32,362 nucleotides of DNA, taken from contig JAIXWE010000056.1 of NCBI GenBank assembly GCA_027482195.1, positions 1 through 32,362 on the forward strand, in the 5' to 3' direction. Made by a program: the position numbers and the translations under genes. This DNA comes from Alphaproteobacteria bacterium (lineage in GTDB: Bacteria > Pseudomonadota > Alphaproteobacteria > Micavibrionales > Micavibrionaceae). This document shows positions 1 through 9,875 of the stretch, one piece after another. The notes under the pieces are model-generated. The model was not told the origin of the DNA. It saw only the letters and a list, made by a program, of their open reading frames with translations, and did no database searches. How positions within the stretch are numbered: the first letter of the stretch is position 1; the number at the start of each line of letters is the position of its first letter.

Positions 1-1115
1 AAAAGTTAGATGCGCGCGCCCAAAGTTTGCCCGATGCGAAAGATGCCTTGACGGGAAGTATTTCTTTAAGTGCGTGGAAAGCCGCGGATGGCGGTTTGTT
101 GTTATCATCGGCGGTACCGCTGCATACGGGTAAGCAAATTTCGGGCGTTGTTTTAGTCACGCGCACAGACACAAGTGTGGAACGCAGCTTTGCATCCATG
201 CGTCTTGATATTTTGCGTTTATTTTTTCTTGCCTTGATCATCACTGTTTCTTTTTCCCTTTATTTATCGGGGGCGATTGGCCACCCTTTGCGCCGCTTGG
301 CGTATGCGGCGGAACGCGTGCGCATGGGCAAAAGCCAGGTGGTGGATGTGCCAGATTTGGTTATTCGCTCTGACGAGATTGGCGAATTGGCGCAGGCCCT
401 GCACACCATGACATCGTCGTTAAATTCACGCATTGATATGATTGATCGTTTTGCGGCGGATGTTGCGCATGAATTGAAAAATCCGTTGACGTCGTTGCGC
501 TCCGCTTTCGAGACATTGCCAAAAATCAAAAACCCACAGGATCAAGAAAAACTTTACGGTGTTATCGATCATGATTTGGAGCGTATGGAGCGTCTGATCA
601 CCGATATTGCCCGTGCAACACGTCTTGATGCTGAGATGAATCGCAACCCGTTGGGTCATGCCCGCCTTGACGATCTGTGGAAGGCGTTGCGCGCGCAATA
701 TCACGATCCGCGCGTGACGTTTCATCCTTGCCCATCGGTGATTGTCGCGGGTGCGGCCACGGCCTTGATGCAAGTTTTTCAAAACATCATTGAAAACGCG
801 TTATCCTTTTCCGGTGCAACGGGGCGCGTTGATATCAGTGCGGTGTCACGTGAGAATGACATCGCGATTTTGATCAAAGATACGGGGCCGGGAATTCCCC
901 CCCAACGGTTAGAGACAATTTTTACGCGCTTTTACTCCGAACGCCCCCCATCCGAAGGGTTCGGGCAACATTCGGGACTGGGCTTATCCATTGCGCGGCA
1001 AATTGTTGAAAAATGTCACGGAACATTAACGGCTGAGAATCATTATGATGATCAGGGGCGTATTGCGGGGGCGTGTTTTGTGATCAAACTCCTTCTCAAG
1101 GAGGAAGAAGAATGA
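1..1115 (+). CDS. chvG: ChvG/ExoS-type sensor histidine kinase, 5' partial
   Basis: Membrane sensor kinase of a two-component system (ChvG/ChvI type), which senses envelope or acid conditions and phosphorylates a response regulator. The frame is open to the window edge (in-frame codons precede the track's TTG 'start' at 27), so the N-terminus and the first membrane segment are missing. Counting from the TTG, a short piece of periplasmic domain is followed by a membrane helix (about residues 64-84), HAMP (about 85-135), the H-box FAADVAHELKNPLTSLR with the phospho-accepting His near 148, and an HATPase with N-box NIIENALSF, G1 box DTGPGIP and G2 box GLGLSIARQIVE. The phrase FTRFYSERP and the H-box wording are typical of ChvG. 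The stop overlaps the rapZ start (ATGA). The partner chvI would lie upstream, outside the window. The kinase assignment is very firm; the ChvG subfamily is good but inferred from motifs and the rapZ context. Confidence 0.9.
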   Translation, partial: KLDARAQSLPDAKDALTGSISLSAWKAADGGLLLSSAVPLHTGKQISGVVLVTRTDTSVERSFASMRLDILRLFFLALIITVSFSLYLSGAIGHPLRRLAYAAERVRMGKSQVVDVPDLVIRSDEIGELAQALHTMTSSLNSRIDMIDRFAADVAHELKNPLTSLRSAFETLPKIKNPQDQEKLYGVIDHDLERMERLITDIARATRLDAEMNRNPLGHARLDDLWKALRAQYHDPRVTFHPCPSVIVAGAATALMQVFQNIIENALSFSGATGRVDISAVSRENDIAILIKDTGPGIPPQRLETIFTRFYSERPPSEGFGQHSGLGLSIARQIVEKCHGTLTAENHYDDQGRIAGACFVIKLLLKEEEE

Positions 1116-1981
1116 CCGAGATTGTGCGCGATCCTCTTTACATCATTACCGGTCTTTCGGGTGCAGGGTTGTCGAGCGCGCTTAAAATTCTGGAAGATGA
1201 CGGGTTTGAAATTTTTGACAATTTCCCCTTAAGTTTTTTGCCAAGCTTGTTGAAAGATCATGTGGCGGGTACGCGCCCGATTGCGTTGGGCATTGATACA
1301 CGCACGCGTAATTTTGATCCCGTGGCCGTATTGGCCGTTATGGATCAATTAAAATCCGATCCGCGTTTTGATGTGAAGACGTTTTTCTTGACGGCGGATG
1401 ATACAATTTTGCTCAAACGCTTTACCGATACGCGCCGCACCCACCCTTTGGCACGCGACCGGGCGGTGGCGGACGGGATTGGTGCGGAAAAATCTTTGCT
1501 TTATCAACTTAAATATAAATCGGATGTTTTGATTGATACGACCGATTTATCGATTCATGATTTGCGCCGTGTTTTTGATGGCCATGTTGCGGGGCATATC
1601 ACCAAAAAATTACAAATCACCTTAATGTCATTTGCCTATCGCCATGGTGTGCCGCGTGAGGCCGATTTGGTTTTTGATGTGCGCTTTTTAAAGAACCCGC
1701 ATTGGCAACGGGCTTTGCGCGATAAAACCGGGAAAGATGCAGCGGTTCAACAATTCATTGCTGAGGATGATTCTTATCATCCTTTTGAAGATCATGTGCG
1801 CGCCCTTCTTGATTTGCTGATCCCGCGTTATGAACGCGAAGGGAAAAATTATTTAACCATCAGTTTTGGATGCACGGGCGGGCAACATCGTTCGGTCTTT
1901 GTGACGGAGCGTTTCGCCGATTGGTTTCATGAGAAGAATCAAAATGTCGCGGTTCATCACCGCGAAATCAAAGGCGGATAA
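1112..1981 (+). CDS. rapZ: RapZ/YvcJ-family nucleotide-binding RNase adapter
   Basis: Member of the RapZ (YvcJ) family. In E. coli, RapZ binds small RNAs and presents GlmZ to RNase E, controlling amino-sugar synthesis; the alphaproteobacterial role is less clear. I start at ATG 1112, not the track's 1073, because AAGGAGG lies just upstream and the ATG overlaps the kinase stop by 4 nt. This gives 289 aa, the family's usual length. Visible: a P-loop-like segment GLSGAGLSS (residues 14-22), the following ALKILEDDGFEIFDNFPLS block, TDTRRTHPLA, the FDVRFLKNPHW motif and the C-terminal SFGCTGGQHRSVFV motif. The odd feature is Leu20 where the Walker A lysine (often Arg in alphaproteobacteria) should be. 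Alphaproteobacterial relatives often have hprK and PTS genes beside chvG; none are present here. Family assignment is firm. Confidence 0.93.
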   Translation: MTEIVRDPLYIITGLSGAGLSSALKILEDDGFEIFDNFPLSFLPSLLKDHVAGTRPIALGIDTRTRNFDPVAVLAVMDQLKSDPRFDVKTFFLTADDTILLKRFTDTRRTHPLARDRAVADGIGAEKSLLYQLKYKSDVLIDTTDLSIHDLRRVFDGHVAGHITKKLQITLMSFAYRHGVPREADLVFDVRFLKNPHWQRALRDKTGKDAAVQQFIAEDDSYHPFEDHVRALLDLLIPRYEREGKNYLTISFGCTGGQHRSVFVTERFADWFHEKNQNVAVHHREIKGG

Positions 1982-2131
1982 ATCACGAATGATTTAAGGT
2001 GAGATCCGCGTTGATGCCGTGCGGGGTTTCCACATTGCTTCCGGCATGTTTTGAAAACCCATGGGTTAAATTGAAAACTGGGTGAGAGGCTGAGGCACAA
2101 AATCCCCCCAATGTGCTGCGTGATAAAATCA

Positions 2132-2482
2132 TCATTGCACAACTCCTTCAAAAGTCAGAATGGCGTTTTCGCGTGACGAGCCTTTACCAGTGTAAGTGTA
2201 AAAAATCACTTCCGTGCGCGGATCCGTTTCATCAATTTTTGGCTTCACATGAAATAAAAGCCGTGATTTGGTGTGCTCACCCACGGGCGCCACATCGTCG
2301 CGCCCGTTTAATTGGGTGACCAAGTTCATCACTTTTAACTCCGACACATGTGCGGATTCTGATAAATCCAACACGGTGTAATCCCCAACCGGTGTCTCAC
2401 CCGATCCGTCTTTGCGAAACAGCAAATAAGACCGGTTCAAAATCGGGTTCGGGCGATAAGTAAAAACAGTGTTTGTGTGCAT
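2132..2482 (-). CDS. Hypothetical protein (116 aa)
   Basis: I do not recognise this protein. The start at 2482 (MHTNTVF...) is preferred over the track's 2566: the longer start leaves only 26 nt to ahcY, has no ribosome site, and adds a basic tail unlike the rest, whereas 2482 has an AAAGG just upstream. Codon usage matches the neighbouring genes, which supports real coding. The protein is mixed alpha/beta-looking and soluble, with no signal peptide or membrane segment. It has repeated short beta-like stretches (SYLLFRKDG, SRLLFHVKP, TEVIFYTYTG), so a small beta-rich fold is plausible. It is divergent from ahcY, and the 110 nt between them must hold both promoters. Confidence 0.6.
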   Translation of the reverse strand: MHTNTVFTYRPNPILNRSYLLFRKDGSGETPVGDYTVLDLSESAHVSELKVMNLVTQLNGRDDVAPVGEHTKSRLLFHVKPKIDETDPRTEVIFYTYTGKGSSRENAILTFEGVVQ

Positions 2483-2568
2483 ACGGCCTTTGTCTTTTGC
2501 TTGCTTTTTCAGTGTTCTCACCTTACAACCTAGCGCAGGAAGCTTAAAAACCCGTAAAAAAGACATAA

Positions 2569-4841
<2,273 letters not shown>

Positions 4842-4850
4842 ACGATATCC

Positions 4851-5252
4851 TTATTTATCGTCATCATCATCATCGACATCGACGTCAAGATCATCATCGT
4901 CATCATCGAGATCATCGTCGAGGTCATCATCAAGATCATCCGCATCTAAATCAATCGCGTCTTCATCTTCGTCCGCGTCTTCCGCTTCTACATCTTCAAG
5001 GCTGACGGTTTCGGTTTCTTCCAACTCGTCTTCTAAATCTTCTGGTGCGGCTTTTGCACTTGCTTGGTCATCACGTGTGTCGTCAATGTTGCTGACACGG
5101 CCGCGGCGGGTTTTGACTTTGATCTCGCCAGTAAATTCGGTGCCGCAATTCGGGCAGATGATCGGGCGTTTGTTCATGTCATAAAAACGGGTGGAGCAGC
5201 TGAGACAGATGCGTTTCAAGCCGCGTGGGTCGGCAACGGTTGCTAATGCCAT
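4851..5252 (-). CDS. TIGR02300/FYDLN-type zinc-ribbon protein with polyacidic tail
   Basis: Small protein (133 aa) of the 'FYDLN acid' family (TIGR02300), known mostly from Alphaproteobacteria, function not established. The N-terminal half has a zinc ribbon: CLSCSTRFYD (CxxC) and CPNCGTEF (CxxC), around residues 18-40, with the FYDxN signature reading FYDMN. A short basic patch (KVKTRRGR) follows, then about 85 residues of Asp/Glu-rich sequence ending in a nearly pure Asp run and a single Lys. The tail is coded by GAT/GAC/GAA codons, so the + strand shows a TCA/TCG repeat that produces a false serine-rich ORF there. A strong ribosome site (AAGGAAGGA) precedes the ATG. It is the first gene of a two-gene unit with prmA, so a link to translation or rRNA/ribosome handling is possible (inference only). 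Confidence 0.9.
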   Translation of the reverse strand: MALATVADPRGLKRICLSCSTRFYDMNKRPIICPNCGTEFTGEIKVKTRRGRVSNIDDTRDDQASAKAAPEDLEDELEETETVSLEDVEAEDADEDEDAIDLDADDLDDDLDDDLDDDDDDLDVDVDDDDDDK

Positions 5253-5300
5253 GGGATTTCGTCCTTCCTTAAAAAATTCAGATGTTTGATGTGACTCATT

Positions 5301-5337
5301 TTGCGGCGTATGTCAAACCGATTATGTTGCGCCGCAA
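5301..5337. repeat. 8-bp inverted repeat in divergent promoter region
   Basis: TTGCGGCG (5301-5308) and CGCCGCAA (5330-5337) are perfect complements separated by 21 nt. They sit between the divergent FYDLN-prmA unit and the thiolase gene, upstream of the candidate thiolase -35. This could be an operator for a fatty-acid regulator or a coincidence; no regulator consensus is recognised. Confidence 0.4.
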
Positions 5338-5356
5338 TATAAAAGATCCTGCTTCT

Positions 5357-5384
5357 TTGAAAACCCGTTAAGAAACGATATGTT
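5357..5384 (+). promoter_or_regulatory. Candidate promoter of the thiolase operon
   Basis: TTGAAA (5357-5362), a 16-nt spacer, then TATGTT (5379-5384). This predicts a transcript start near 5391 and a leader of about 30 nt before the thiolase ATG at 5423. The match is moderate and the call is by eye. Confidence 0.4.
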
Positions 5385-5422
5385 AGATTAAAGTATTATC
5401 TTTCAAAACGGAGTCCCTTCCC

Positions 5423-6556
5423 ATGACCTTGCCTGTTCCTGTTGTAATTTGCGGCTATAAACGCTCCCCCTTCACCTTTGCGTCAAAGGGCGCACTGGCT
5501 AAAACCCGCCCCGACGACATGGCCGCCACAGTCATCAAGGCTTTAATTGCCGAGACAGGGGTGAGGGCGGAAGATATCGAAGATGTGCTGATGGGCTGTG
5601 CGTTTCCGGAAGCTGAGCAAGGCTTTAACTTGGCGCGCATTGTGGTCAATTTGGCGGGCTTGCCCGTGTCGGTTGCGGGTGCAACGGTCAATCGTTTTTG
5701 CGGGTCATCCATGTCCACCATTCACATGGCGGCCGCGGCCGCTCAGATGAATGCGGGCGAAGTTTTTATTTGCGCAGGCGTGGAATCTATGTCGCGCATT
5801 CCCATGGGTGGGTTTAACCCAATGCCGAACCCTGCTTTGGGTGCTGTGTACCCCCAAGCTTATATGGGCATGGGCGAGACGGCGGAGAATTTGGCAAAAA
5901 AATATGCGATCCCGCGTGCGGAACAAGAAGACTTCGCATTAAAATCCCAACAAAAAGCAACAGCCGCACAAGCGGCCGGCAAATTCAAAAATGAAATTGT
6001 GAGTGTGAATGGCGTTGATACAGATGGGTGTATTCGCGGTGACACAACACTGGAAACTTTGGCCGCGTTGAAATTAGCCTTTGATGAAAACGGCACGGTG
6101 ACGGCCGGCACGGCATCCCCCTTAACCGACGGCGCATCGGCCGTGTTGGTGGCAACGGAAAGTTACGCCAAGAAAAATAATTTGCCCATTCTCGCGCGCA
6201 TTGTCTCGGTCGGTGTTGCGGGATGTAACGCGGAAATCATGGGCATTGGTCCCGTGCCCGCTTCGCAAAAAGCATTGGTGCGTGCGGGGCTTACGCTTTC
6301 GGATATTGATATTATTGAACTGAACGAAGCCTTCGCCGCGCAATCTTTGGCGGTGTTGCGGGAGATGAAAGCGGATGTTGCGCGCGTGAATTTGGACGGT
6401 GGGGCGATTGCGTTGGGGCATCCGTTGGGCGCATCGGGTGCGCGCATTACCGGCAAGCTTGCAAGTTTGTTGCAACGTGAAAATAAAAAATACGGACTCG
6501 CCACGATGTGCATCGGTGGCGGCCAAGGTACGGCGATTATTTTGGAACGGGTGTAA
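5423..6556 (+). CDS. fadA: Acetyl-CoA C-acyltransferase (thiolase, FadA type)
   Basis: Thiolase that carries out the last step of fatty-acid beta-oxidation, cleaving 3-ketoacyl-CoA with CoA to acetyl-CoA and a shortened acyl-CoA. At 377 aa it is near normal for the family. The nucleophilic Cys lies in NRFCGSSM (residue 93). The second signature is GGAIALGHPLGASGAR with the catalytic His, and the C-terminal Cys is in TMCIGGGQG. NEAFAAQS is also present. GGAG lies a few bases before the ATG. It is the first gene of a unit with the mrr-like gene (3 nt gap) and the FadN-type enzyme. A biosynthetic acetoacetyl-CoA thiolase (PhaA) is a possible alternative, since a phasin gene in the window shows PHA storage, but linkage to FadN and an acyl-CoA dehydrogenase favours degradation. 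Confidence 0.93.
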   Translation: MTLPVPVVICGYKRSPFTFASKGALAKTRPDDMAATVIKALIAETGVRAEDIEDVLMGCAFPEAEQGFNLARIVVNLAGLPVSVAGATVNRFCGSSMSTIHMAAAAAQMNAGEVFICAGVESMSRIPMGGFNPMPNPALGAVYPQAYMGMGETAENLAKKYAIPRAEQEDFALKSQQKATAAQAAGKFKNEIVSVNGVDTDGCIRGDTTLETLAALKLAFDENGTVTAGTASPLTDGASAVLVATESYAKKNNLPILARIVSVGVAGCNAEIMGIGPVPASQKALVRAGLTLSDIDIIELNEAFAAQSLAVLREMKADVARVNLDGGAIALGHPLGASGARITGKLASLLQRENKKYGLATMCIGGGQGTAIILERV

Positions 6557-6559
6557 TTA

Positions 6560-7477
6560 ATGCCTCTACCACAAAATTATCAAGACTTGATGCTTCCTGC
6601 TTTGAAAGCTATTGAGAAGAAGCCTGTTGCAATCAAAGACCTTCTTTCTGAAATTTCTGATTCATTAAAGTTATCAGATGAAGAACGCGCCCAAAAAGTT
6701 GGTAAAGGGAATTATACAAAAATATATACTCAGCTAAACTGGGCAATCGCTTATATGTTTCAAGCTGGGTTGATAGATAGGCCACAACGCGGATGGGTTT
6801 CGATCACGCAAGAGGGCGCAAAGGTATTAGCTTCTAATCCTTCAAAAATTGACAATGAGTTTTTGAAAAAGTTTCCCTCGTTTGTCAGTTTTGTAATGAG
6901 ATCAAAAGAAGATCAAAAAAATAATCAAGATAAACCAGATCAGCAAGTTACAGAATCACAAACGCCTGAAGAGCTGATAGATGTTTCGGTTAGTCAGCTA
7001 CAAGATTCAACACGTAAAGAAATTCTTGACTTAATATTGCAGAGCTCACCGAGTTTTTTTGAGAGACTGATTTTAGATTTATTTACTGCGATGGGTTATG
7101 GAGGAAAAGACCAATCCTCACACGTTGGTCGGTCAGGCGATGGGGGAATAGATGGTATTATTAACGAAGACCCTTTAGGTTTAGATAAAATTTATCTCCA
7201 AGCTAAAAGATATAAATCAGACAATAAAATCAATATTGAGCAGATTAGATCATTTGCTGGTTCCTTAGAGGAACGGGGTGCCAATAAAGGTATCTTCGTT
7301 ACAACAAGTTCATTCGTCCAATCTGCTTTTGATTATGTAAATAAAATATCAAAAAGTATCATTCTGATCGATGGCGAAAAGCTAACTGACCTTATGTACC
7401 AATATGATGTTGGTGTCCGTACGGTCCAAATTTTGAAAATTAAAAAACCAGATATTGATTATTTTGAGGAATTATAA
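6560..7477 (+). CDS. mrr: Mrr-type restriction endonuclease
   Basis: Type IV-like restriction protein; Mrr of E. coli cleaves certain methylated DNA. The 305 residues comprise an N-terminal Mrr_N-like winged-helix region (about 1-95; KGNYTKIYTQLNWAIAYMFQAGLI, then an R-G-W-V-S-I-T hairpin), a polar linker (about 115-150), and an Mrr_cat PD-(D/E)xK nuclease domain (about 165-295). The nuclease domain has FFERLILDLFTAMGYGG, the catalytic Asp in GDGGIDGII (D198) and Q-A-K (214-216). The catalytic residues appear intact. Composition is clearly more AT-rich than the neighbours and codon use differs, suggesting horizontal transfer. It lies between fadA and fadN with gaps of 3 nt and 1 nt, and its 3' end supplies the fadN ribosome site. 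No methyltransferase or specificity gene is nearby, consistent with a stand-alone type IV enzyme. Confidence 0.9.
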   Translation: MPLPQNYQDLMLPALKAIEKKPVAIKDLLSEISDSLKLSDEERAQKVGKGNYTKIYTQLNWAIAYMFQAGLIDRPQRGWVSITQEGAKVLASNPSKIDNEFLKKFPSFVSFVMRSKEDQKNNQDKPDQQVTESQTPEELIDVSVSQLQDSTRKEILDLILQSSPSFFERLILDLFTAMGYGGKDQSSHVGRSGDGGIDGIINEDPLGLDKIYLQAKRYKSDNKINIEQIRSFAGSLEERGANKGIFVTTSSFVQSAFDYVNKISKSIILIDGEKLTDLMYQYDVGVRTVQILKIKKPDIDYFEEL

Positions 7478-7478
7478 A

Positions 7479-9875
7479 ATGACACAAACACACATCAAAA
7501 AAATTGCCGTGATCGGTTCGGGCGTGATGGGATCGGGGATCGCCGCGCATATCGCGAATGCGGGTTATCCTGTTGTGTTACTCGACATCAAATTGCCCGA
7601 TAAAGATTTGGCAAAGGGTGCGGTTGAGCGCATGCTCAAAGCCGACCCAGCACCATTCATGACACCGCGCCATGCAAAACTTATCACCACGGGGAATTTG
7701 GAAGACGATATCAACCTTTTATCCGATTGCGATTGGATTATTGAGGTGGTGCTTGAGGATGTGGCTGTGAAACACGCCACATATGAGAAGATCAATAAAG
7801 TCCGCAAAAAAGGCTCGATTGTTTCTTCGAACACATCCTCGATTCCGCTTGAAATTTTGACAAAACCGTTCGGCGACGAATTTGCGGCCGACTTTCTGAT
7901 TACACATTTTTTCAACCCGCCGCGTTATATGCGCCTTCTTGAATTGGTGACATCACCGAAAACACGTGACGACGCAACAAAAATTATTCGTGATTTTTGT
8001 GATATCAATTTGGGCAAAGGTGTGGTGGTGTGCAAAGACACACCGGGTTTCATTGCCAATCGTTTGGGAATTTATTGGTTGAATGTGGCGGTGCGCGAAG
8101 CGATTGAGCGCAATGTGCCGGTGGAAATTGCGGATGCGGTCATGTCAAAACCGGTTGGCATTCCGAAAACCGGTGTGTTCGGTTTGATTGATTTGGTCGG
8201 TATTGATTTGATGCCGCATCTTGCAAACTCGCTCCTCTCCACCTTGCCCGAAAATGACGATTACCGCCGTGTTTATAAGGATTTTCCGTTCATCACACAC
8301 ATGATCAAGGCGGGGTACACGGGGCGCAAAGGCAAGGGTGGTTTTTACCGCATCGACCCTCTGTCCAAATCAAAAACGAAACAAGCCTTAAAACTCAATC
8401 CCGATTCATTTGATGAAAGCTCATCTTATCGTGCTTCGGAAAAAGTGTCGGGTCTGGCCTCGGTTGATGCGGGTAAAGCGGGCTTACGCGCCGTGCTCAC
8501 ATCGCCCGATCAGGGCGGTGTCTATGCAAAGGCGGTGTTGTTCCAATTGTTACATTACGCGGCATCCCTTGTGCCCGAGATTGCGCATAATGTGTATGAC
8601 GTCGATGAAGCGATGCGTTTGGGATATAATTTCAAACGCGGGCCGTTTGAGATGATTGATGAATTGGGGCCACAATGGTTTGCCGAAGAGCTTGTCAAGA
8701 ACGGTCAAAAAGTGCCGGATTTATTGGCGAAACTGGGTGATCGTACATTTTACAAAGTTGAAAACGGCCAACAATTTTTCTTCGGCGTTGACGGCACTTA
8801 TCACCCTGTGCCGCGCGCGGAGGGTGTGTTGCTCCTCAAAGACATTAAACTCAAATCACAACCTGTATTCAAAAATGCATCGGCCGCGTTGTGGGATATC
8901 GGCGATAAAGTTTTGTGTTTAGAATTTACGGGCAAGATGAATGCACTGGATGACCACGTATTTGCGGCGATTGATCAGGCCTTAAAAATTACGGGTGAAG
9001 GCAAACAATTTTCCGCACTTGTTGTTTATAACGAAGGTTCCGCATTTTCTGCGGGTGCGAATTTGGGACTTGCGTTATTCGCCGCCAACTTGGCCTTGTG
9101 GCCGCAAATTGAGGAATTGGTCGCCGGCGGGCAACGTGCGTATAAAGCCCTTAAATATGTGGGTTTTCCCGTGGTCTCTGCTCCATCTGGTTTGGCTTTG
9201 GGCGGTGGATGTGAAATTCTTTTACACTCTGATCATGTGCAGGCGCATGCGGAAACTTATTGCGGTTTGGTGGAAGTTGGTGTTGGTTTCATCCCCGGTT
9301 GGGGCGGATGTAAGGAGATGATTTTGCGTTTCCAAGAACGCGAGCGTCACGAATCCGATCAACGCACGGGTGGTAAGAAAATTTGGTTCTCACCAAAAAA
9401 CACGCCGATGTATGCCGTGCGTCAAGCGTTCGAAGTCATCGGCACCGCAAAAGTTGCAAAATCCGCATTCGAAGCGAAAGAGATCGGATATTTTCGCGAC
9501 AGTGACGGAATTACCATGAACAGAGATCGTCTTTTACATGATGCAAAGAAAAAAGCATTGGAATTAGTGACGAATTACCAACCACCCGTGCCGCAAGATG
9601 AAATAAAGCTTCCCGGCGCTTCCGGCAAATATGCGTTGGAATTAGCGGTTCAAGATTTGAAAAAATCCGGCAAGGCAACGCCTTATGATGTTGTGGTGTG
9701 TGAATCGCTGGCGCGCGTTTTATCGGGCGGAGAGAAAGCCGATTGGACAAGCCCGATTAAGGAAGATGATGTGTTGAAGTTGGAGCGCGAGGAGTTTATG
9801 AAGCTTGCTAAGCAAACCGGTACCATTCAACGCATTGAGCATATGTTGGAAAAAGGCAAGCCGCTCAGGAATTAA
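7479..9875 (+). CDS. fadN: 3-hydroxyacyl-CoA dehydrogenase / enoyl-CoA hydratase (FadN type)
   Basis: Bifunctional beta-oxidation enzyme: hydration of trans-2-enoyl-CoA and NAD-dependent oxidation of 3-hydroxyacyl-CoA. The domain order is that of FadN, with dehydrogenase first and hydratase last, opposite to FadB/FadJ. The NAD site is VIGSGVMGSGIAAHIA near the N-terminus; SSNTSSIPLEIL and THFFNPPRYMRLLELV carry the catalytic His/Glu region. The hydratase part follows after residue about 480: GSAFSAGANLG (oxyanion hole), GGGCEILLHSD and GLVEVGVGFIPGWGG carry the two glutamates. I start at ATG 7479 (798 aa; GAGGA 9 nt upstream), not the track's 7455, which lies inside mrr. A single base separates it from the mrr stop. 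The 3' end overlaps rlmJ by 11 nt, tail to tail. Confidence 0.93.
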   Translation: MTQTHIKKIAVIGSGVMGSGIAAHIANAGYPVVLLDIKLPDKDLAKGAVERMLKADPAPFMTPRHAKLITTGNLEDDINLLSDCDWIIEVVLEDVAVKHATYEKINKVRKKGSIVSSNTSSIPLEILTKPFGDEFAADFLITHFFNPPRYMRLLELVTSPKTRDDATKIIRDFCDINLGKGVVVCKDTPGFIANRLGIYWLNVAVREAIERNVPVEIADAVMSKPVGIPKTGVFGLIDLVGIDLMPHLANSLLSTLPENDDYRRVYKDFPFITHMIKAGYTGRKGKGGFYRIDPLSKSKTKQALKLNPDSFDESSSYRASEKVSGLASVDAGKAGLRAVLTSPDQGGVYAKAVLFQLLHYAASLVPEIAHNVYDVDEAMRLGYNFKRGPFEMIDELGPQWFAEELVKNGQKVPDLLAKLGDRTFYKVENGQQFFFGVDGTYHPVPRAEGVLLLKDIKLKSQPVFKNASAALWDIGDKVLCLEFTGKMNALDDHVFAAIDQALKITGEGKQFSALVVYNEGSAFSAGANLGLALFAANLALWPQIEELVAGGQRAYKALKYVGFPVVSAPSGLALGGGCEILLHSDHVQAHAETYCGLVEVGVGFIPGWGGCKEMILRFQERERHESDQRTGGKKIWFSPKNTPMYAVRQAFEVIGTAKVAKSAFEAKEIGYFRDSDGITMNRDRLLHDAKKKALELVTNYQPPVPQDEIKLPGASGKYALELAVQDLKKSGKATPYDVVVCESLARVLSGGEKADWTSPIKEDDVLKLEREEFMKLAKQTGTIQRIEHMLEKGKPLRN

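Noticed and set aside
2056-2067. AACCCATGGGTT palindrome after rapZ
   Set aside because: Twelve bp with no loop and no T-run; too short to call an operator or terminator.
4855-4990. TCA/TCG repeats looking like a satellite or short array
   Set aside because: They are the codons of the Asp/Glu tail of the acidic protein, with no fixed repeat and spacer pattern; not a CRISPR.
8410-9321. Three + strand ORFs (81, 88, 108 aa) inside fadN
   Set aside because: They are one out-of-frame shadow of the fadN coding sequence, whose motifs are continuous through the region.
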